Assembly (NCBI GenBank): GCA_902795345.1
Contig: CADBKO010000018.1
Span: 1-49,100 of the forward strand
Reading direction: 5' to 3'
From: Oscillospiraceae bacterium
GTDB taxonomy: Bacteria > Bacillota > Clostridia > Oscillospirales > Oscillospiraceae
DNA length: 49,100 nt
Under the pieces are notes generated by a model, which worked only from the letters and a program-made list of their open reading frames with translations, was not told the origin of the DNA and did no database searches. Each line of letters starts with the position of its first letter. Position 1 is the first letter of the stretch. The translations under genes were made by a program, and so were the position numbers. Of the stretch, positions 1 through 8,075 are shown piece by piece.

Positions 1-50
1 TATACTCGGGTTTCGACATAGCAGGGGTGTTTAACAGAACTGGCGAGTAT

Positions 51-218
51 ATGATGGTCGAGAATCATCCTATTTTAGGCATATTTGTCGTAATTTTGGG
101 AACTCTTGCGAGCGTCGTTGCTGGCTGGCTTTCTGGACTTGTCCTATATGCTTTCGGAGAACTAGTAGAGCATGCGAAGAGAATAGATGAAAAGATCGGA
201 AAAAATGATTGGAATTGA
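51..218 (+). CDS. Small single-TM membrane protein, unknown function
   Basis: A 55-residue protein beginning with two consecutive Met codons at 51 and 54. A GTG at 27 would give 63 residues, but the upstream residues look unrelated to the rest. The N-terminal half is one hydrophobic segment (about residues 7-35, rich in Ile, Val, Leu and Ala). It is followed by a short charged tail (EHAKRIDEKIGK), which fits a membrane anchor with a cytoplasmic tail. No strong ribosome site is visible, only GGCGAG upstream of 51. No family was recognised. The gene may belong to whatever lies left of the window. Confidence 0.45.
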   Translation: MMVENHPILGIFVVILGTLASVVAGWLSGLVLYAFGELVEHAKRIDEKIGKNDWN

Positions 219-261
219 GCTGCCGAACTATTGCTTTGTACTTAAGACCCAATAACAACAG

Positions 262-293
262 CGCCAGGCCCCGCGTTTCCGCGGGGCCTGGCG
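262..293. terminator. Strong bidirectional-looking hairpin terminator
   Basis: Perfect 14-bp stem (CGCCAGGCCCCGCG and its complement) around a TTTC loop, followed on the plus strand by AATTTTCT. It lies between the plus-strand small gene and the minus-strand DUF3237 gene, whose ends converge here. Confidence 0.75.
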
Positions 294-308
294 AATTTTC
301 TACAACGC

Positions 309-782
309 TTATTTCTCAATCAGCACCATATAATACTCAAGCAGGATCGAATCGGGGAACCTCGTCGCGTTCACCACGAACAGCTTGTCCTTCAGGTCGC
401 TGAGGCTGTCGTCGTAGATCTCAAACTCCGGCTTGGTGACGCAGTAATACACCTCCGCCGGGGCGATGCCGCCGGACAGCACCGTTTCCACATGCTCCGG
501 CGGCACGGTGCGGATGCCGTCATTCTGGATATAGAAGCTGCGCCCGTCATTCAGCTTCACGCCGTAGCGGGCCGAAAGCTCCGCCCGCCCGTTGGGGCGC
601 ACCACCTGGCTGTCCACCCCGTCGGGGAGCACCACGCCGTTGTAGGGGAGGGCGAAGCCGATGATCTCGCCGCCGGTGATGGCGATGAGCTGCCGCCGCC
701 CCGCCTTGCCGTCCTGCCCGATAAAGGTGGGCTTGCCCACCGTGGCCCGGATCTCGAATGCCTTTTCCAGATAGGGACGCAT
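309..782 (-). CDS. DUF3237 (UPF0311) family protein
   Basis: The protein has about 157 residues and covers the usual full length of DUF3237. Family features are visible in order: a PTFIGQDGKAGRRQLIAITGG stretch near the N-terminus, GVVLPDGVDSQVVRPNGRAEL in the middle, YGVKLNDGRSFYIQN-GIR, then EVYYCVTKPEFE and the C-terminal block. The family forms a small barrel and has no settled enzymatic role, so no function is assigned. I chose ATG at 782 because AAGGAG lies about 11 nt upstream. The in-frame TTG at 791 sits only 2 nt from that site. The gene has its own sigma-A type promoter and stands alone. Confidence 0.8.
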   Translation of the reverse strand: MRPYLEKAFEIRATVGKPTFIGQDGKAGRRQLIAITGGEIIGFALPYNGVVLPDGVDSQVVRPNGRAELSARYGVKLNDGRSFYIQNDGIRTVPPEHVETVLSGGIAPAEVYYCVTKPEFEIYDDSLSDLKDKLFVVNATRFPDSILLEYYMVLIEK

Positions 783-819
783 AGGAATCAACGCTCCTTT
801 TCATATTTTTCTGTAAATC

Positions 820-848
820 ATTTTATCCTCGAGGCCCTGCAAAGTCAA
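820..848 (-). promoter_or_regulatory. Promoter of the DUF3237 gene
   Basis: Read on the minus strand: TTGACT (848-843), a 17-bp spacer, then TAAAAT (825-820). It lies about 40 bp upstream of the chosen start. Confidence 0.6.
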
Positions 849-903
849 GCAAGGGCGGCGGCGGAAATCCCCAGCGTTTTCACTAGGAATATGCTTTGGC
901 CTG

Positions 904-912
904 TGCTATAAT
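904..912 (+). promoter_or_regulatory. Possible extended -10 for the 963 gene
   Basis: TG-C-TATAAT lies 50 bp upstream of the next plus-strand gene. No good -35 is seen at the usual distance, so the extended -10 is the only support. Confidence 0.35.
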
Positions 913-962
913 AATAAAAATCCCCATCAGCATGGCTGGCGGGGATCGCGGGAGGGAACGCC

Positions 963-1178
963 ATGAGCAAGCGGAGTTTTTTTACCTTCGTGCTGGGCAC
1001 GGCGGCGGTGGCCGCCGGGGTCAGCCTCGTGAAGAAAAAGGGCGGACTTCACCTCAGCTTCGACGTGGAGCCGTCGAAGCTGGGGGAGTCTGCGGCGGAA
1101 TGGAAAGCCGGGCATCCCTCCGGGGAAGCTGCGGCGGAACCGGAGGAGAATGAGGAAGCGGAGACCGGGGATCCCTGA
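963..1178 (+). CDS. Small membrane-anchored hypothetical protein
   Basis: A 71-residue protein. Residues 1-8 are basic and residues 9-23 form a short hydrophobic segment, followed by KKK. The remainder is an acidic, Glu-rich and Pro-poor tail. This looks like an N-terminal membrane anchor with a disordered cytoplasmic or surface tail. The ribosome site GGAGGGAACGCC directly precedes the ATG. Its 3' end overlaps the next gene (start 1150) by 29 nt in another frame, so the two are probably translationally coupled. Family not recognised. Confidence 0.6.
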   Translation: MSKRSFFTFVLGTAAVAAGVSLVKKKGGLHLSFDVEPSKLGESAAEWKAGHPSGEAAAEPEENEEAETGDP

Positions 1179-2013
1179 GAAGCCGCGGGGGGCGGAGGAC
1201 GTCCGCGCCGGGCTGACGGCATTTCTCGACATTGCCGGGGAAGCCAAGATCGGGGTCTATGCCTCCTCCGGCGCTTTTTATCTTTTCCTGGCCCTGTTTC
1301 CCACGGCGGCGCTGCTCTGTTCGCTGCTGCCCTTCACCCAGGAAGCCCTGCTGGACTACCTTTCCGCAGTGCTGCCGGATTTCATGGGGGAGCTGCTGCG
1401 CAGCATCATCGACGGCATGTATTCTTACAGCGCGGCGGCCTTCTCCGTCTCCGTGCTGCTGCTGGTCTGGTCCTCGGGCAAGGCCTTCCTGGGCGTCATG
1501 CGGGGCCTCAACCGCATTTACAGCGGGGAGGACCGGAGCATGCTCCGGCTTCGGGGCCTCAGCAGCCTCTATATGCTGGTGTTCCTGGCCTTCATGCTGG
1601 TGACGCTGGGCCTCAGCCTCTTTCAAAAGACGCTGCTGGGGAGCTTGGTGCAGCGCTGGCCCCAGAGCGCGGGGACGGTGGAGACCTTGATGAAGTTGCG
1701 CTTTCTGCCGGGCATGCTGCTCCTGGCCCTGTTTTTCAGCCTCATGTATCGCTTTTTGCCCAATGTCCGCCTGCGCTATGGGGACCAGCTTCCCGGCGCG
1801 CTGCTCACCGCCGCCCTCTGGATGCTCCTGAGCTGGGTCTTTTCCCTCTACCTGAGCCGCTTCGGAGCCGGGAGCGTCTACGGCAGCCTGGCAACGGTGG
1901 CTTTTGCCCTCATGTGGATCTATTGGTGCATCTCCCTGACCCTTCTGGGCGGCTGCTTCAATGTCTGGCTCACCGAAAAAAGGGAGAAATCTTCGGAAAT
2001 CAAAGAAAAGTGA
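1150..2013 (+). CDS. YihY/UPF0761 (BrkB-like) integral membrane protein
   Basis: A 287-residue protein with about six hydrophobic segments, the normal size for the YihY/BrkB family. The family pattern is visible: an N-terminal block leading into ASSGAFYLFLALFPTAALL, the central LLLVWSSGKAFLGVMRGLNRIY, LYRFLPN-like YRFLPNVRL, and a C-terminal GSVYGSLATVAFALMWIYW. The family was once misannotated as ribonuclease BN; its actual role is not established. The ATG lies inside the preceding small gene. The stop codon region contains the promoter of the next operon. Confidence 0.85.
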   Translation: MRKRRPGIPEKPRGAEDVRAGLTAFLDIAGEAKIGVYASSGAFYLFLALFPTAALLCSLLPFTQEALLDYLSAVLPDFMGELLRSIIDGMYSYSAAAFSVSVLLLVWSSGKAFLGVMRGLNRIYSGEDRSMLRLRGLSSLYMLVFLAFMLVTLGLSLFQKTLLGSLVQRWPQSAGTVETLMKLRFLPGMLLLALFFSLMYRFLPNVRLRYGDQLPGALLTAALWMLLSWVFSLYLSRFGAGSVYGSLATVAFALMWIYWCISLTLLGGCFNVWLTEKREKSSEIKEK

Positions 2014-2038
2014 CAAATAATTACGAAGTTAGTATAGA
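2010..2038 (+). promoter_or_regulatory. Promoter of the alcohol dehydrogenase / glycyl radical operon
   Basis: GTGACA (2010-2015), a 17-bp spacer, then TATAGA (2033-2038). The -35 overlaps the stop codon of the YihY gene, and the first operon gene starts at 2105. Confidence 0.5.
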
Positions 2039-2104
2039 CTTTCCGTGAAAAAAGGGATAAAGTAGAAAACGGAATATTTTGTGGTGATTCACCGGGAGGA
2101 CACT

Positions 2105-3295
2105 ATGGAGAGTATTTTCAACAGTCCAAACCCCATCCTCTTCGGCATAGGCGCCGCAGCCCGGACCGGTCTGGAGCTTCAGAAGCTGGGCTGCAAAAAG
2201 GTGCTGGCCGTCTTCGATAAGGGCGTGGAGCAGGCGGGCGTCGCGGAAAAGGTGCTGAAAGCCATTCGGGACGCGGGCATCGACGTCGTGGTTTACAACA
2301 ATGTGCAGGCCGATCCCCCGGTGTGGTCCGTGGAGGAGGCAGGCGCCCTGGGCGTGAAGGAAGGCATCGACGGCGTGGTGGGCATCGGGGGCGGCAGCTC
2401 CCTGGACACCGCCAAGGGCGCCAAGATGCTGCAGACCAATCCGCCCCCCCTGCGGCAGTATTTCGGGCGTACCGGCGTGGTGACCAAGCCCAGCGTGCCC
2501 CTGATCGTGATCCCCACCACGGCGGGGACCGGCAGCGAGTGCACCCCCGGCGGCACCATCACCGACACGGAGAAGAACATCAAGACCAATATCTCCGGCG
2601 TGGGCTGCGCCGTGAGCCTGGGCATCGTGGACCCGGAGCTGAGCGCGGGCCTGCCCCGGAGCGTCACCGCCTCCACGGGCCTGGACGCCCTGTGCCATTG
2701 CGTGGAGTCCTACACCTCCGCCATGGCCAACTCCATCAGCTCCGTCCTGGGGCGGGAGGGCATCCGCCTGGTGGGACAGTATCTGGTCCGGGCCTGCAAT
2801 AACGGTGCGGCGGATATGGAGGCCCGGGCGGGCATGGCGAAGGCCGCCACCCTGGGCGGCATGGCCATGAGCGGCGCTTTCTGCCATCTGTGCCACGACA
2901 TCGGCCGCAGCCTGGGGGCCAAGTTCCATGTGCCCCACGGCAACGGCTGCGCCGTCACCCTGCCCCAGGTGCTCCAGATCATCGCCCCCGTCAAGACGGA
3001 GGAGGTGCGCTACATCGCCCGGTGCCTGGGCGCCGAAGTGGGCCCCGATGCGCCCGCCGACGCCGTGGGCAAGGCCGCCTATGACGCCGCCCACAAGCTG
3101 CTGAAGGACACGGGCCTCAAGAACCTCAAAGAGCTGGGCCTCAGCCGGGAAGAGCTGCTGGCCGTGGTGCCCGACGAGGTGGTCATGCAGATCGAAATGG
3201 AGATCAAAGCCTTCGGCGGCATCGCGCCGCCGCCGCTGCCCGTGACCAAGGAGCTGGTGGCGGAGATCATCAACCGCGCTTACGACGAAAACTGA
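2105..3295 (+). CDS. Iron-containing (group III) alcohol dehydrogenase
   Basis: The protein has 396 residues, the normal family length. It interconverts an aldehyde and an alcohol with NAD(P)H. The nucleotide-binding GGGSSLDTAKG (residues 96-105) and the family stretch IPTTAGTGSE (136-145) are clear. Probable metal ligands are D194 and H198 (in DALCHCVESY), H264 and H278 (in FHVPHGNG). The start is ATG 2105 with GGGAGGA four bases upstream; a GTG at 2081 is disfavoured. It is the first gene of an operon with a glycyl radical enzyme, which suggests that it reduces an aldehyde made by that enzyme. The natural substrate cannot be read from the sequence. Confidence 0.9.
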   Translation: MESIFNSPNPILFGIGAAARTGLELQKLGCKKVLAVFDKGVEQAGVAEKVLKAIRDAGIDVVVYNNVQADPPVWSVEEAGALGVKEGIDGVVGIGGGSSLDTAKGAKMLQTNPPPLRQYFGRTGVVTKPSVPLIVIPTTAGTGSECTPGGTITDTEKNIKTNISGVGCAVSLGIVDPELSAGLPRSVTASTGLDALCHCVESYTSAMANSISSVLGREGIRLVGQYLVRACNNGAADMEARAGMAKAATLGGMAMSGAFCHLCHDIGRSLGAKFHVPHGNGCAVTLPQVLQIIAPVKTEEVRYIARCLGAEVGPDAPADAVGKAAYDAAHKLLKDTGLKNLKELGLSREELLAVVPDEVVMQIEMEIKAFGGIAPPPLPVTKELVAEIINRAYDEN

Positions 3296-3333
3296 TCCGA
3301 CACCATACACGGACATAGGAAAGGGAGAGTAAA

Positions 3334-5856
3334 ATGGCGAACAAGTACCCCGCAGTCAATAAAGAAGAGATCAAGGCCGTACAGGTGCTGACCCCCCGCC
3401 TGCAGAAGCTGAAAAAGCAGTGGGAGGATGCGGAGCCCCAGGTCTACGTTGACGACACCCTGCTGTTCACCGAATCCTGGAAGGAGACCGAGGGCCTGCC
3501 GGTGGACATCCGCTGGGCCAAGGCCTTTGAAAAGCGGCTGGACGAATGCCCCATCCTCCTGCGGGACGGGGAGCTGCTGGCCGGCAGCCTGACGAAGTTC
3601 ATCCGGGGCAACGGCACCCTCTGCGCCATGAAGCCCCATGAGATCCTGAAGATGGTGGAAAGCGGCAAGTTCGACCGCAAGACCAGCGACACCGCCTCCA
3701 CCAAGATCACCCCCGAGGACCTGGAAGCCCTGCGGCAGGACGCGCTGTACTGGATCGACCATATGCCCAAGGTCAGCACCGTCAACGCCTCCGTGGCCCT
3801 GGAGATGGGGGAGGAGGCTTTCGATCTGCTCTTTGACCGGGGCATGATCTTCGAGGGCCGCGGCGTGCGCTATACCATGGACCGGGGCCTGTTCCAGAAC
3901 TATTCCGCCTACGGCGGCGGCGTGGCCCAGGTGAGCGACAAGTGCATCAAGGTGGGCCTGAACCACGTCATCGAGCTCTGCAAGAAGGAGCGGGAGCGGA
4001 TGATGGCCGAGGGCGACAATGAAAACAGCCACGGCGCTGCCCAGTTCCTGCGGAAATTCTGGCTGCTGAAGGCCTGCATCATCTCCTGCGAAGCCTTCAT
4101 CCGCTATGCCAAGCGTTATGCGGACCTGGCCCGGGAGCAGGCCAAGACCGCCAATCCCCAGCGGGCCAAGGAGCTGCTGCGCATCGCGGAGGCCTGCGAG
4201 CGCTGCCCCGCCGAGCCGCCCCGGGATTTCTTCGAGGCCGTGCAGTGCGTGAGGCTGTATCACCTGATCTGCTGGAAGGAATCCTCTGACCGGCCCGAGG
4301 TGCCGGTGGGAAGGCTGGACCAGATCCTCTATCCCTACTATGCCGCCGACAAGGCTGCCGGGAAGGTGACGGCCCAGGACGCCGCCGAGCTGCTGGGCGC
4401 GCTGTGGCTGAAGATCCGCGAGTGCGAGAACCTGGTCACCATCCCCCGGGAGCAGCGGGCCGCCCCCGGCTCTCTGCTGCCCAACATCACCATCTGCGGC
4501 GTGGACGCCGAGGGTAACGAGCTCACAAATGAGATCTCCTGGCTGATCCTGGAGGCCATGGCCCAGATCAAGCTCTCCGAGCCCGCCATCTACATCCGCT
4601 GGAGCGAGCAGATGCCCGAGGATTTCGTGATCCACGCCCTGGAGTGCAATGTGGAATTCGGCGGCGGCAACCCCGCCTTCCTCAACGACAAGCTGGGCAC
4701 CCAACGCTATCTGGAGCGGGACGTGCCCCTGGAGGACGCCTGCGACTGGTGCGCCTCCGGCTGCCTGGGCTACCACCTCAACTCCATGGAGCATCTGGGC
4801 GGCGGCCATAACCTGAGCCAGCTCAAGATATTTGAAGTCACCCTCCACGACGGCTTCGATCCCCGCACCGGCAAGCAGCTGGGCCTCCACACCGGCGACC
4901 CCAGGAATTTCAAGACCCTGGAAGAACTGATGGAAGCCTATTACAAGCAGGTGGACTACTTCACCGAGAAGCTCCACATGTTCAAGATGATCTCCCTTTC
5001 CACCGAGGTCACCGACGGACCCATGAGCGGCCTGCGCTGTGCCATGCAGTATGAGACCTCCATCAAGTCCGGCCTCACCCCCAAGGAAGGCGGCGCGAAG
5101 TACCCCGAGGGAAGGACCTCCTGGCTGGGGAGCCGGGGCATGGTGGACCTGGCCGACAGCCTGGCCGCTATCAAGAAGCTGGTCTTCGACAAGAAGGTCT
5201 GCACCATGGGCGAGCTGCTGGACGCCTGCGACAATAACTGGGAGGGCCATGAGGACCTGCACCAGCTCTGCCTCAACGCGCCGAAATACGGCAACGACGA
5301 CGACTATGTGGACGAGATCTACGACGACCTCAGCACCCGCGTGCCCGAGATCATGACCCGGCGGGTCGATCCCATCACCGGCAAGAAGCCCATCCTCTTC
5401 ATCGGCGCCGCCGCCGGTCACGTGGGCATCGGCAAGGCCGTGGGCGCTCTGCCCAATGGCCGCGTGAAAGGCCAGCCCACCTGTGACGCCGCCTGCTCCG
5501 CCATGCCCGGCATGGACGTTAACGGCCCCACCGCCCTGGTGAACTCCGCCACCCGCGGGGACTATGCCCACCAGTTCTGCGGCTACGCCCTGAATATGAA
5601 GTTCTCCAAGTCCGTGCTGAACACGCCGGAGAAGCTGGCGAACCTGGCCGCCCTCATCAAGACCTTCATGATGCGCAACGGCTGGCATGTCCAGTTCAAC
5701 ATCCATTCCCGTGCCGAGCTCATCGACGCCCAGGCCCATCCGGAGAAGCACAAGAACCTGCTGGTCCGCGTGGGCGGTTACAGCGCCTACTTCATCGACC
5801 TGCCCCATGAGCTGCAGGCCGAGATCGTCAAGCGCAGCATGCACGACGAGATCTGA
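3334..5856 (+). CDS. Glycyl radical enzyme (pyruvate formate-lyase-like), substrate unknown
   Basis: An 840-residue oxygen-sensitive radical enzyme. The C-terminal glycyl loop RVGGYSAYFIDLP is intact, with G815 as the expected radical site. The PFL-like domain fills the N-terminal three quarters. The active-site cysteine should be C477 in DWCASGCLGYHLN. In most characterised dehydratases, lyases and decarboxylases of this family, as I recall, the cysteine is followed by x-Glu (often GCVE); here position 479 is Gly. The canonical PFL Cys-Cys pair is also absent. I therefore cannot assign choline, diol, glycerol, hydroxyproline or isethionate activity. The upstream alcohol dehydrogenase suggests an aldehyde product, and the activase follows directly. 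No microcompartment shell genes are nearby. The ATG has GGGAGAGTAAA upstream. Confidence 0.9.
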   Translation: MANKYPAVNKEEIKAVQVLTPRLQKLKKQWEDAEPQVYVDDTLLFTESWKETEGLPVDIRWAKAFEKRLDECPILLRDGELLAGSLTKFIRGNGTLCAMKPHEILKMVESGKFDRKTSDTASTKITPEDLEALRQDALYWIDHMPKVSTVNASVALEMGEEAFDLLFDRGMIFEGRGVRYTMDRGLFQNYSAYGGGVAQVSDKCIKVGLNHVIELCKKERERMMAEGDNENSHGAAQFLRKFWLLKACIISCEAFIRYAKRYADLAREQAKTANPQRAKELLRIAEACERCPAEPPRDFFEAVQCVRLYHLICWKESSDRPEVPVGRLDQILYPYYAADKAAGKVTAQDAAELLGALWLKIRECENLVTIPREQRAAPGSLLPNITICGVDAEGNELTNEISWLILEAMAQIKLSEPAIYIRWSEQMPEDFVIHALECNVEFGGGNPAFLNDKLGTQRYLERDVPLEDACDWCASGCLGYHLNSMEHLGGGHNLSQLKIFEVTLHDGFDPRTGKQLGLHTGDPRNFKTLEELMEAYYKQVDYFTEKLHMFKMISLSTEVTDGPMSGLRCAMQYETSIKSGLTPKEGGAKYPEGRTSWLGSRGMVDLADSLAAIKKLVFDKKVCTMGELLDACDNNWEGHEDLHQLCLNAPKYGNDDDYVDEIYDDLSTRVPEIMTRRVDPITGKKPILFIGAAAGHVGIGKAVGALPNGRVKGQPTCDAACSAMPGMDVNGPTALVNSATRGDYAHQFCGYALNMKFSKSVLNTPEKLANLAALIKTFMMRNGWHVQFNIHSRAELIDAQAHPEKHKNLLVRVGGYSAYFIDLPHELQAEIVKRSMHDEI

Positions 5857-5914
5857 GTACGGACGGGGCAGGCGGAAAAGCGCTGCTTTCCCACCTGCCC
5901 CGCAAGGAGCTTAC

Positions 5915-6823
5915 ATGGAAGGAACCATCTTCAATATCCAGCGATACAGCCTGGACGACGGGCCGGGCATGCGCACCACCGTCTTTCTCAAGGGCTGCCC
6001 CCTGAAATGCCTCTGGTGCAGTAATCCGGAATCCCAGGACCCTCAGCCCATCGTCTCCAACCGCTACACCGCCTGCAAGCAGTGCGGCAAATGCGTGGCG
6101 CAGTGTCCCACGGGCGCCGCATCCATGGTGGAGGGCGAAGTGCAGATCGACCGCTCGAAATGCGTCGGCTGCGGCAAGTGCGTGGACAGTTGCTTCTACG
6201 ACGCCATGCACTGGACCGGGGAAACCGTCACCGTGGACAAGGTGATGAAGACCGTCCTCCGGGACAAGATGTATTATGAAAATTCCGGCGGCGGCGTCAC
6301 CTGCTCCGGGGGCGAGATCCTCATGCAGCCGGATTTCGTGGCGGAGATATTCCGCCGCTGCCATGAGAGCGGCATCCATACCAACGCCGACACCTGCGGC
6401 TTCGGTTCGGAGGAGGCGGTGCGCAAGGTCATGGCAAACGCCGACCTCTGCTATTATGACCTGAAGCATATGGACCCGGAGAAGCACAGGGAGTATACCG
6501 GCGTCAGCAACGAGGTCATCCTCCGCAATCTGGAGCTCACCCTCTCCCTGGGGGTAAAGACCGTGGTCCGGGTGCCCCTGATCCCGGAGCACAACGCGGA
6601 TGAAGCTAATCTCACCGCCCTGGCGGATTACGTCAAGGGCCTGGGCAGCGGGGTGGACCATGTCTGCTTTCTGCCCTACCATGTCTACGGGGAGAGCAAA
6701 TACAAGATGATCGGCCGGACCTACCCCCTCCACGACCTGCGGAAGCTGACGGAGGAGGAGATGCAGCGTGCCGTGGAGATCGTGGAGAGCCGGGGCGTAG
6801 CCTGCACCCTTTCCAAACACTGA
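5915..6823 (+). CDS. Glycyl radical enzyme activating protein (radical SAM)
   Basis: The 302-residue enzyme uses S-adenosylmethionine and a 4Fe-4S cluster to install the glycyl radical on its partner. The radical SAM motif CxxxCxxC is seen as GCPLKCLWC near residue 30. An inserted ferredoxin domain with two further cluster motifs follows (CKQCGKCVAQCP and CVGCGKCVDSCF). This marks the longer activase type that serves eliminase-class enzymes rather than the short PFL activase. GGGVTCSGGE is the SAM-binding GGE-type motif. The start is ATG 5915 with AAGGAG upstream; the open frame extends farther but would overlap the radical enzyme. It lies 58 bp downstream of its substrate enzyme, and its stop codon is the first base of a long palindrome. 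Confidence 0.93.
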   Translation: MEGTIFNIQRYSLDDGPGMRTTVFLKGCPLKCLWCSNPESQDPQPIVSNRYTACKQCGKCVAQCPTGAASMVEGEVQIDRSKCVGCGKCVDSCFYDAMHWTGETVTVDKVMKTVLRDKMYYENSGGGVTCSGGEILMQPDFVAEIFRRCHESGIHTNADTCGFGSEEAVRKVMANADLCYYDLKHMDPEKHREYTGVSNEVILRNLELTLSLGVKTVVRVPLIPEHNADEANLTALADYVKGLGSGVDHVCFLPYHVYGESKYKMIGRTYPLHDLRKLTEEEMQRAVEIVESRGVACTLSKH

Positions 6824-6980
6824 TACTATTCTTCGATTAAAACAAGACAGTCTTTGCGGTCTGATTTCCGCCATGCTTCGTTGTCGGACTTGACGGGCGA
6901 CAGCCCGCCTGCGTCCTCCGCCTCGCCTGACAAAAATCATCCTCGCAAATCCGTGTCTACTTTCAAACGAAGAATAGTAT
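6823..6980. repeat. 158-bp imperfect palindromic element
   Basis: Outer arms are a perfect 13-bp inverted repeat (ATACTATTCTTCG at 6823-6835 and its complement at 6968-6980). Pairing continues inward with scattered mismatches (GACA, TTTGCG, TGATTT and their complements) to a small central GGGC-GACA-GCCC. The left end uses the last base of the activase stop codon. It could be a mobile palindromic repeat (MITE-like) or a large bidirectional terminator between converging genes. No coding frame inside is convincing. Confidence 0.65.
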
Positions 6981-6990
6981 GAAAAACAAA

Positions 6991-7015
6991 GTGCCGGAAG
7001 CGGCGCTTCCGGCAC
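6991..7015 (-). terminator. Terminator of the MscS gene
   Basis: An 11-bp perfect stem (GTGCCGGAAGC and complement) with a 3-nt loop. Read on the minus strand it is followed by TTTGTTTTTC, a typical intrinsic terminator tail. It lies 15 bp beyond the MscS stop. Confidence 0.85.
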
Positions 7016-7029
7016 GGGAGGATCGAAGA

Positions 7030-7899
7030 TCAGGAATCCTTCGAGGTATAAACGCGGATGTCTTCGCCCTCGCTTTGGTTGGAGATGGTGATCGTCTGAA
7101 AAGGAATGACGATGCCGTTCTCGTCAAATGCTTTTTTGACCAGGATGCGGGCGTTGCTGGCGGCGTCGGTGAAATGGGAGGCGTCCTGAATGGGTAGAAA
7201 GCCAAGCAGTGAGACGCCGCTTGCGCCGAAGCCCGTGACCAGCACCCTGGGAGGCGCGGAGCCCGCGCAGAGGGGATGGGTGGCCAGAGCCTTGCCCATG
7301 ACGCGCACCGCTTTTTCCAGGTCTGTGTCGAAGCTCACATCCACGGCGATGGGCACCTGGGTCAGGGACCCGTCCACATAGTCCGTGTTCTCCACGATGG
7401 CGGAGCCCATGATGGCGTTGGGGATCAGCGCCCGGGTCTGGGTCAGGGTGCGGATCACGGTATGGCGGAGGGTGATGTCCTCCACATAGCCGGTGATGTT
7501 CTTCTCCGTCAGGATGACCCGGTCCCCCACGTCGAAGGGCTTGAAGAGGGTCAGGAACACGCCGCTGATCAGGTTGCCGAAGCTCTCCTGGGCGGCGAAG
7601 CCGATGATGACTGCCAGCACGCCGGAGCCGGCCAGAATGGTGGTCAGGGTGCCCGCCAGCCGGGGGATCTGGTTCACTGCCGTGATGGTCCCCAGGATGT
7701 AAACGACGGCGACGACGAATTTCACCAGCATCTTGTGGCTGACGCGGCCGCCTGTCCGCTGGTTCTTTGCCGACAACTTTTTGATCAGCTTCGTAAGCAG
7801 GACCTTCAGCAGCTTTGCCAGCAGCACGGTGGCAAGGAGTATCCCCAAAACAATGATCAGGATCTTCAGCGTCGGATGGGCCTCAAACAGCTCCCGCAT
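7030..7899 (-). CDS. MscS-family mechanosensitive ion channel
   Basis: The 289-residue protein is close to the length of E. coli MscS. It opens in the inner membrane on hypo-osmotic shock to release solutes. Three N-terminal membrane segments (about 10-35, 58-80 and 85-115) are visible. The third carries the Gly/Ala-rich pore helix (LAGSGVLAVIIGFAAQESFGNLISG). The soluble MscS beta domain follows (FDVGDRVILTEKNITGYVEDITLRHTVIRT) with a C-terminal alpha/beta cage region. GGAGGG lies 9 nt upstream of the ATG. The gene is monocistronic with its own promoter and terminator, and is divergent from gapA. Confidence 0.93.
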   Translation of the reverse strand: MRELFEAHPTLKILIIVLGILLATVLLAKLLKVLLTKLIKKLSAKNQRTGGRVSHKMLVKFVVAVVYILGTITAVNQIPRLAGTLTTILAGSGVLAVIIGFAAQESFGNLISGVFLTLFKPFDVGDRVILTEKNITGYVEDITLRHTVIRTLTQTRALIPNAIMGSAIVENTDYVDGSLTQVPIAVDVSFDTDLEKAVRVMGKALATHPLCAGSAPPRVLVTGFGASGVSLLGFLPIQDASHFTDAASNARILVKKAFDENGIVIPFQTITISNQSEGEDIRVYTSKDS

Positions 7900-7934
7900 A
7901 CATACACGCCCTCCCGGGATTGTGATTTCCCGAC

Positions 7935-7963
7935 ATTATAGCATAGTTTTTATCGCTTGAAAA
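7935..7963 (-). promoter_or_regulatory. Promoter of the MscS gene
   Basis: On the minus strand: TTTTCA (7963-7958), a 17-bp spacer, then a perfect TATAAT (7940-7935). Confidence 0.6.
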
Positions 7964-7971
7964 CCGGGGAC

Positions 7972-8020
7972 GGGATTTCCCTTTGAAAAATCCCATTCGT
8001 TCCACCGGCAGGATGCCGGT
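7972..8020 (+). other. Two small hairpins in the gapA leader
   Basis: GGGATTT/AAATCCC (7972-7978 with 7988-7994) is followed by ACCGGCA-GGA-TGCCGGT (8004-8020). They precede the gapA ribosome site. They may be leader structures or an operator; no T-run follows, so a terminator is unlikely. Confidence 0.3.
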
Positions 8021-8075
8021 TTCAGCAGCTTTGCGTTTTCCAATATTCAAATATATATGATTTTGGAGGAACATT

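Noticed and set aside
3280..5844. 854-codon open frame antisense to the glycyl radical enzyme
   Set aside because: The product is His/Gly/Leu-rich low-complexity sequence, an artefact of GC-rich codon usage on the other strand. The sense gene has all expected motifs.
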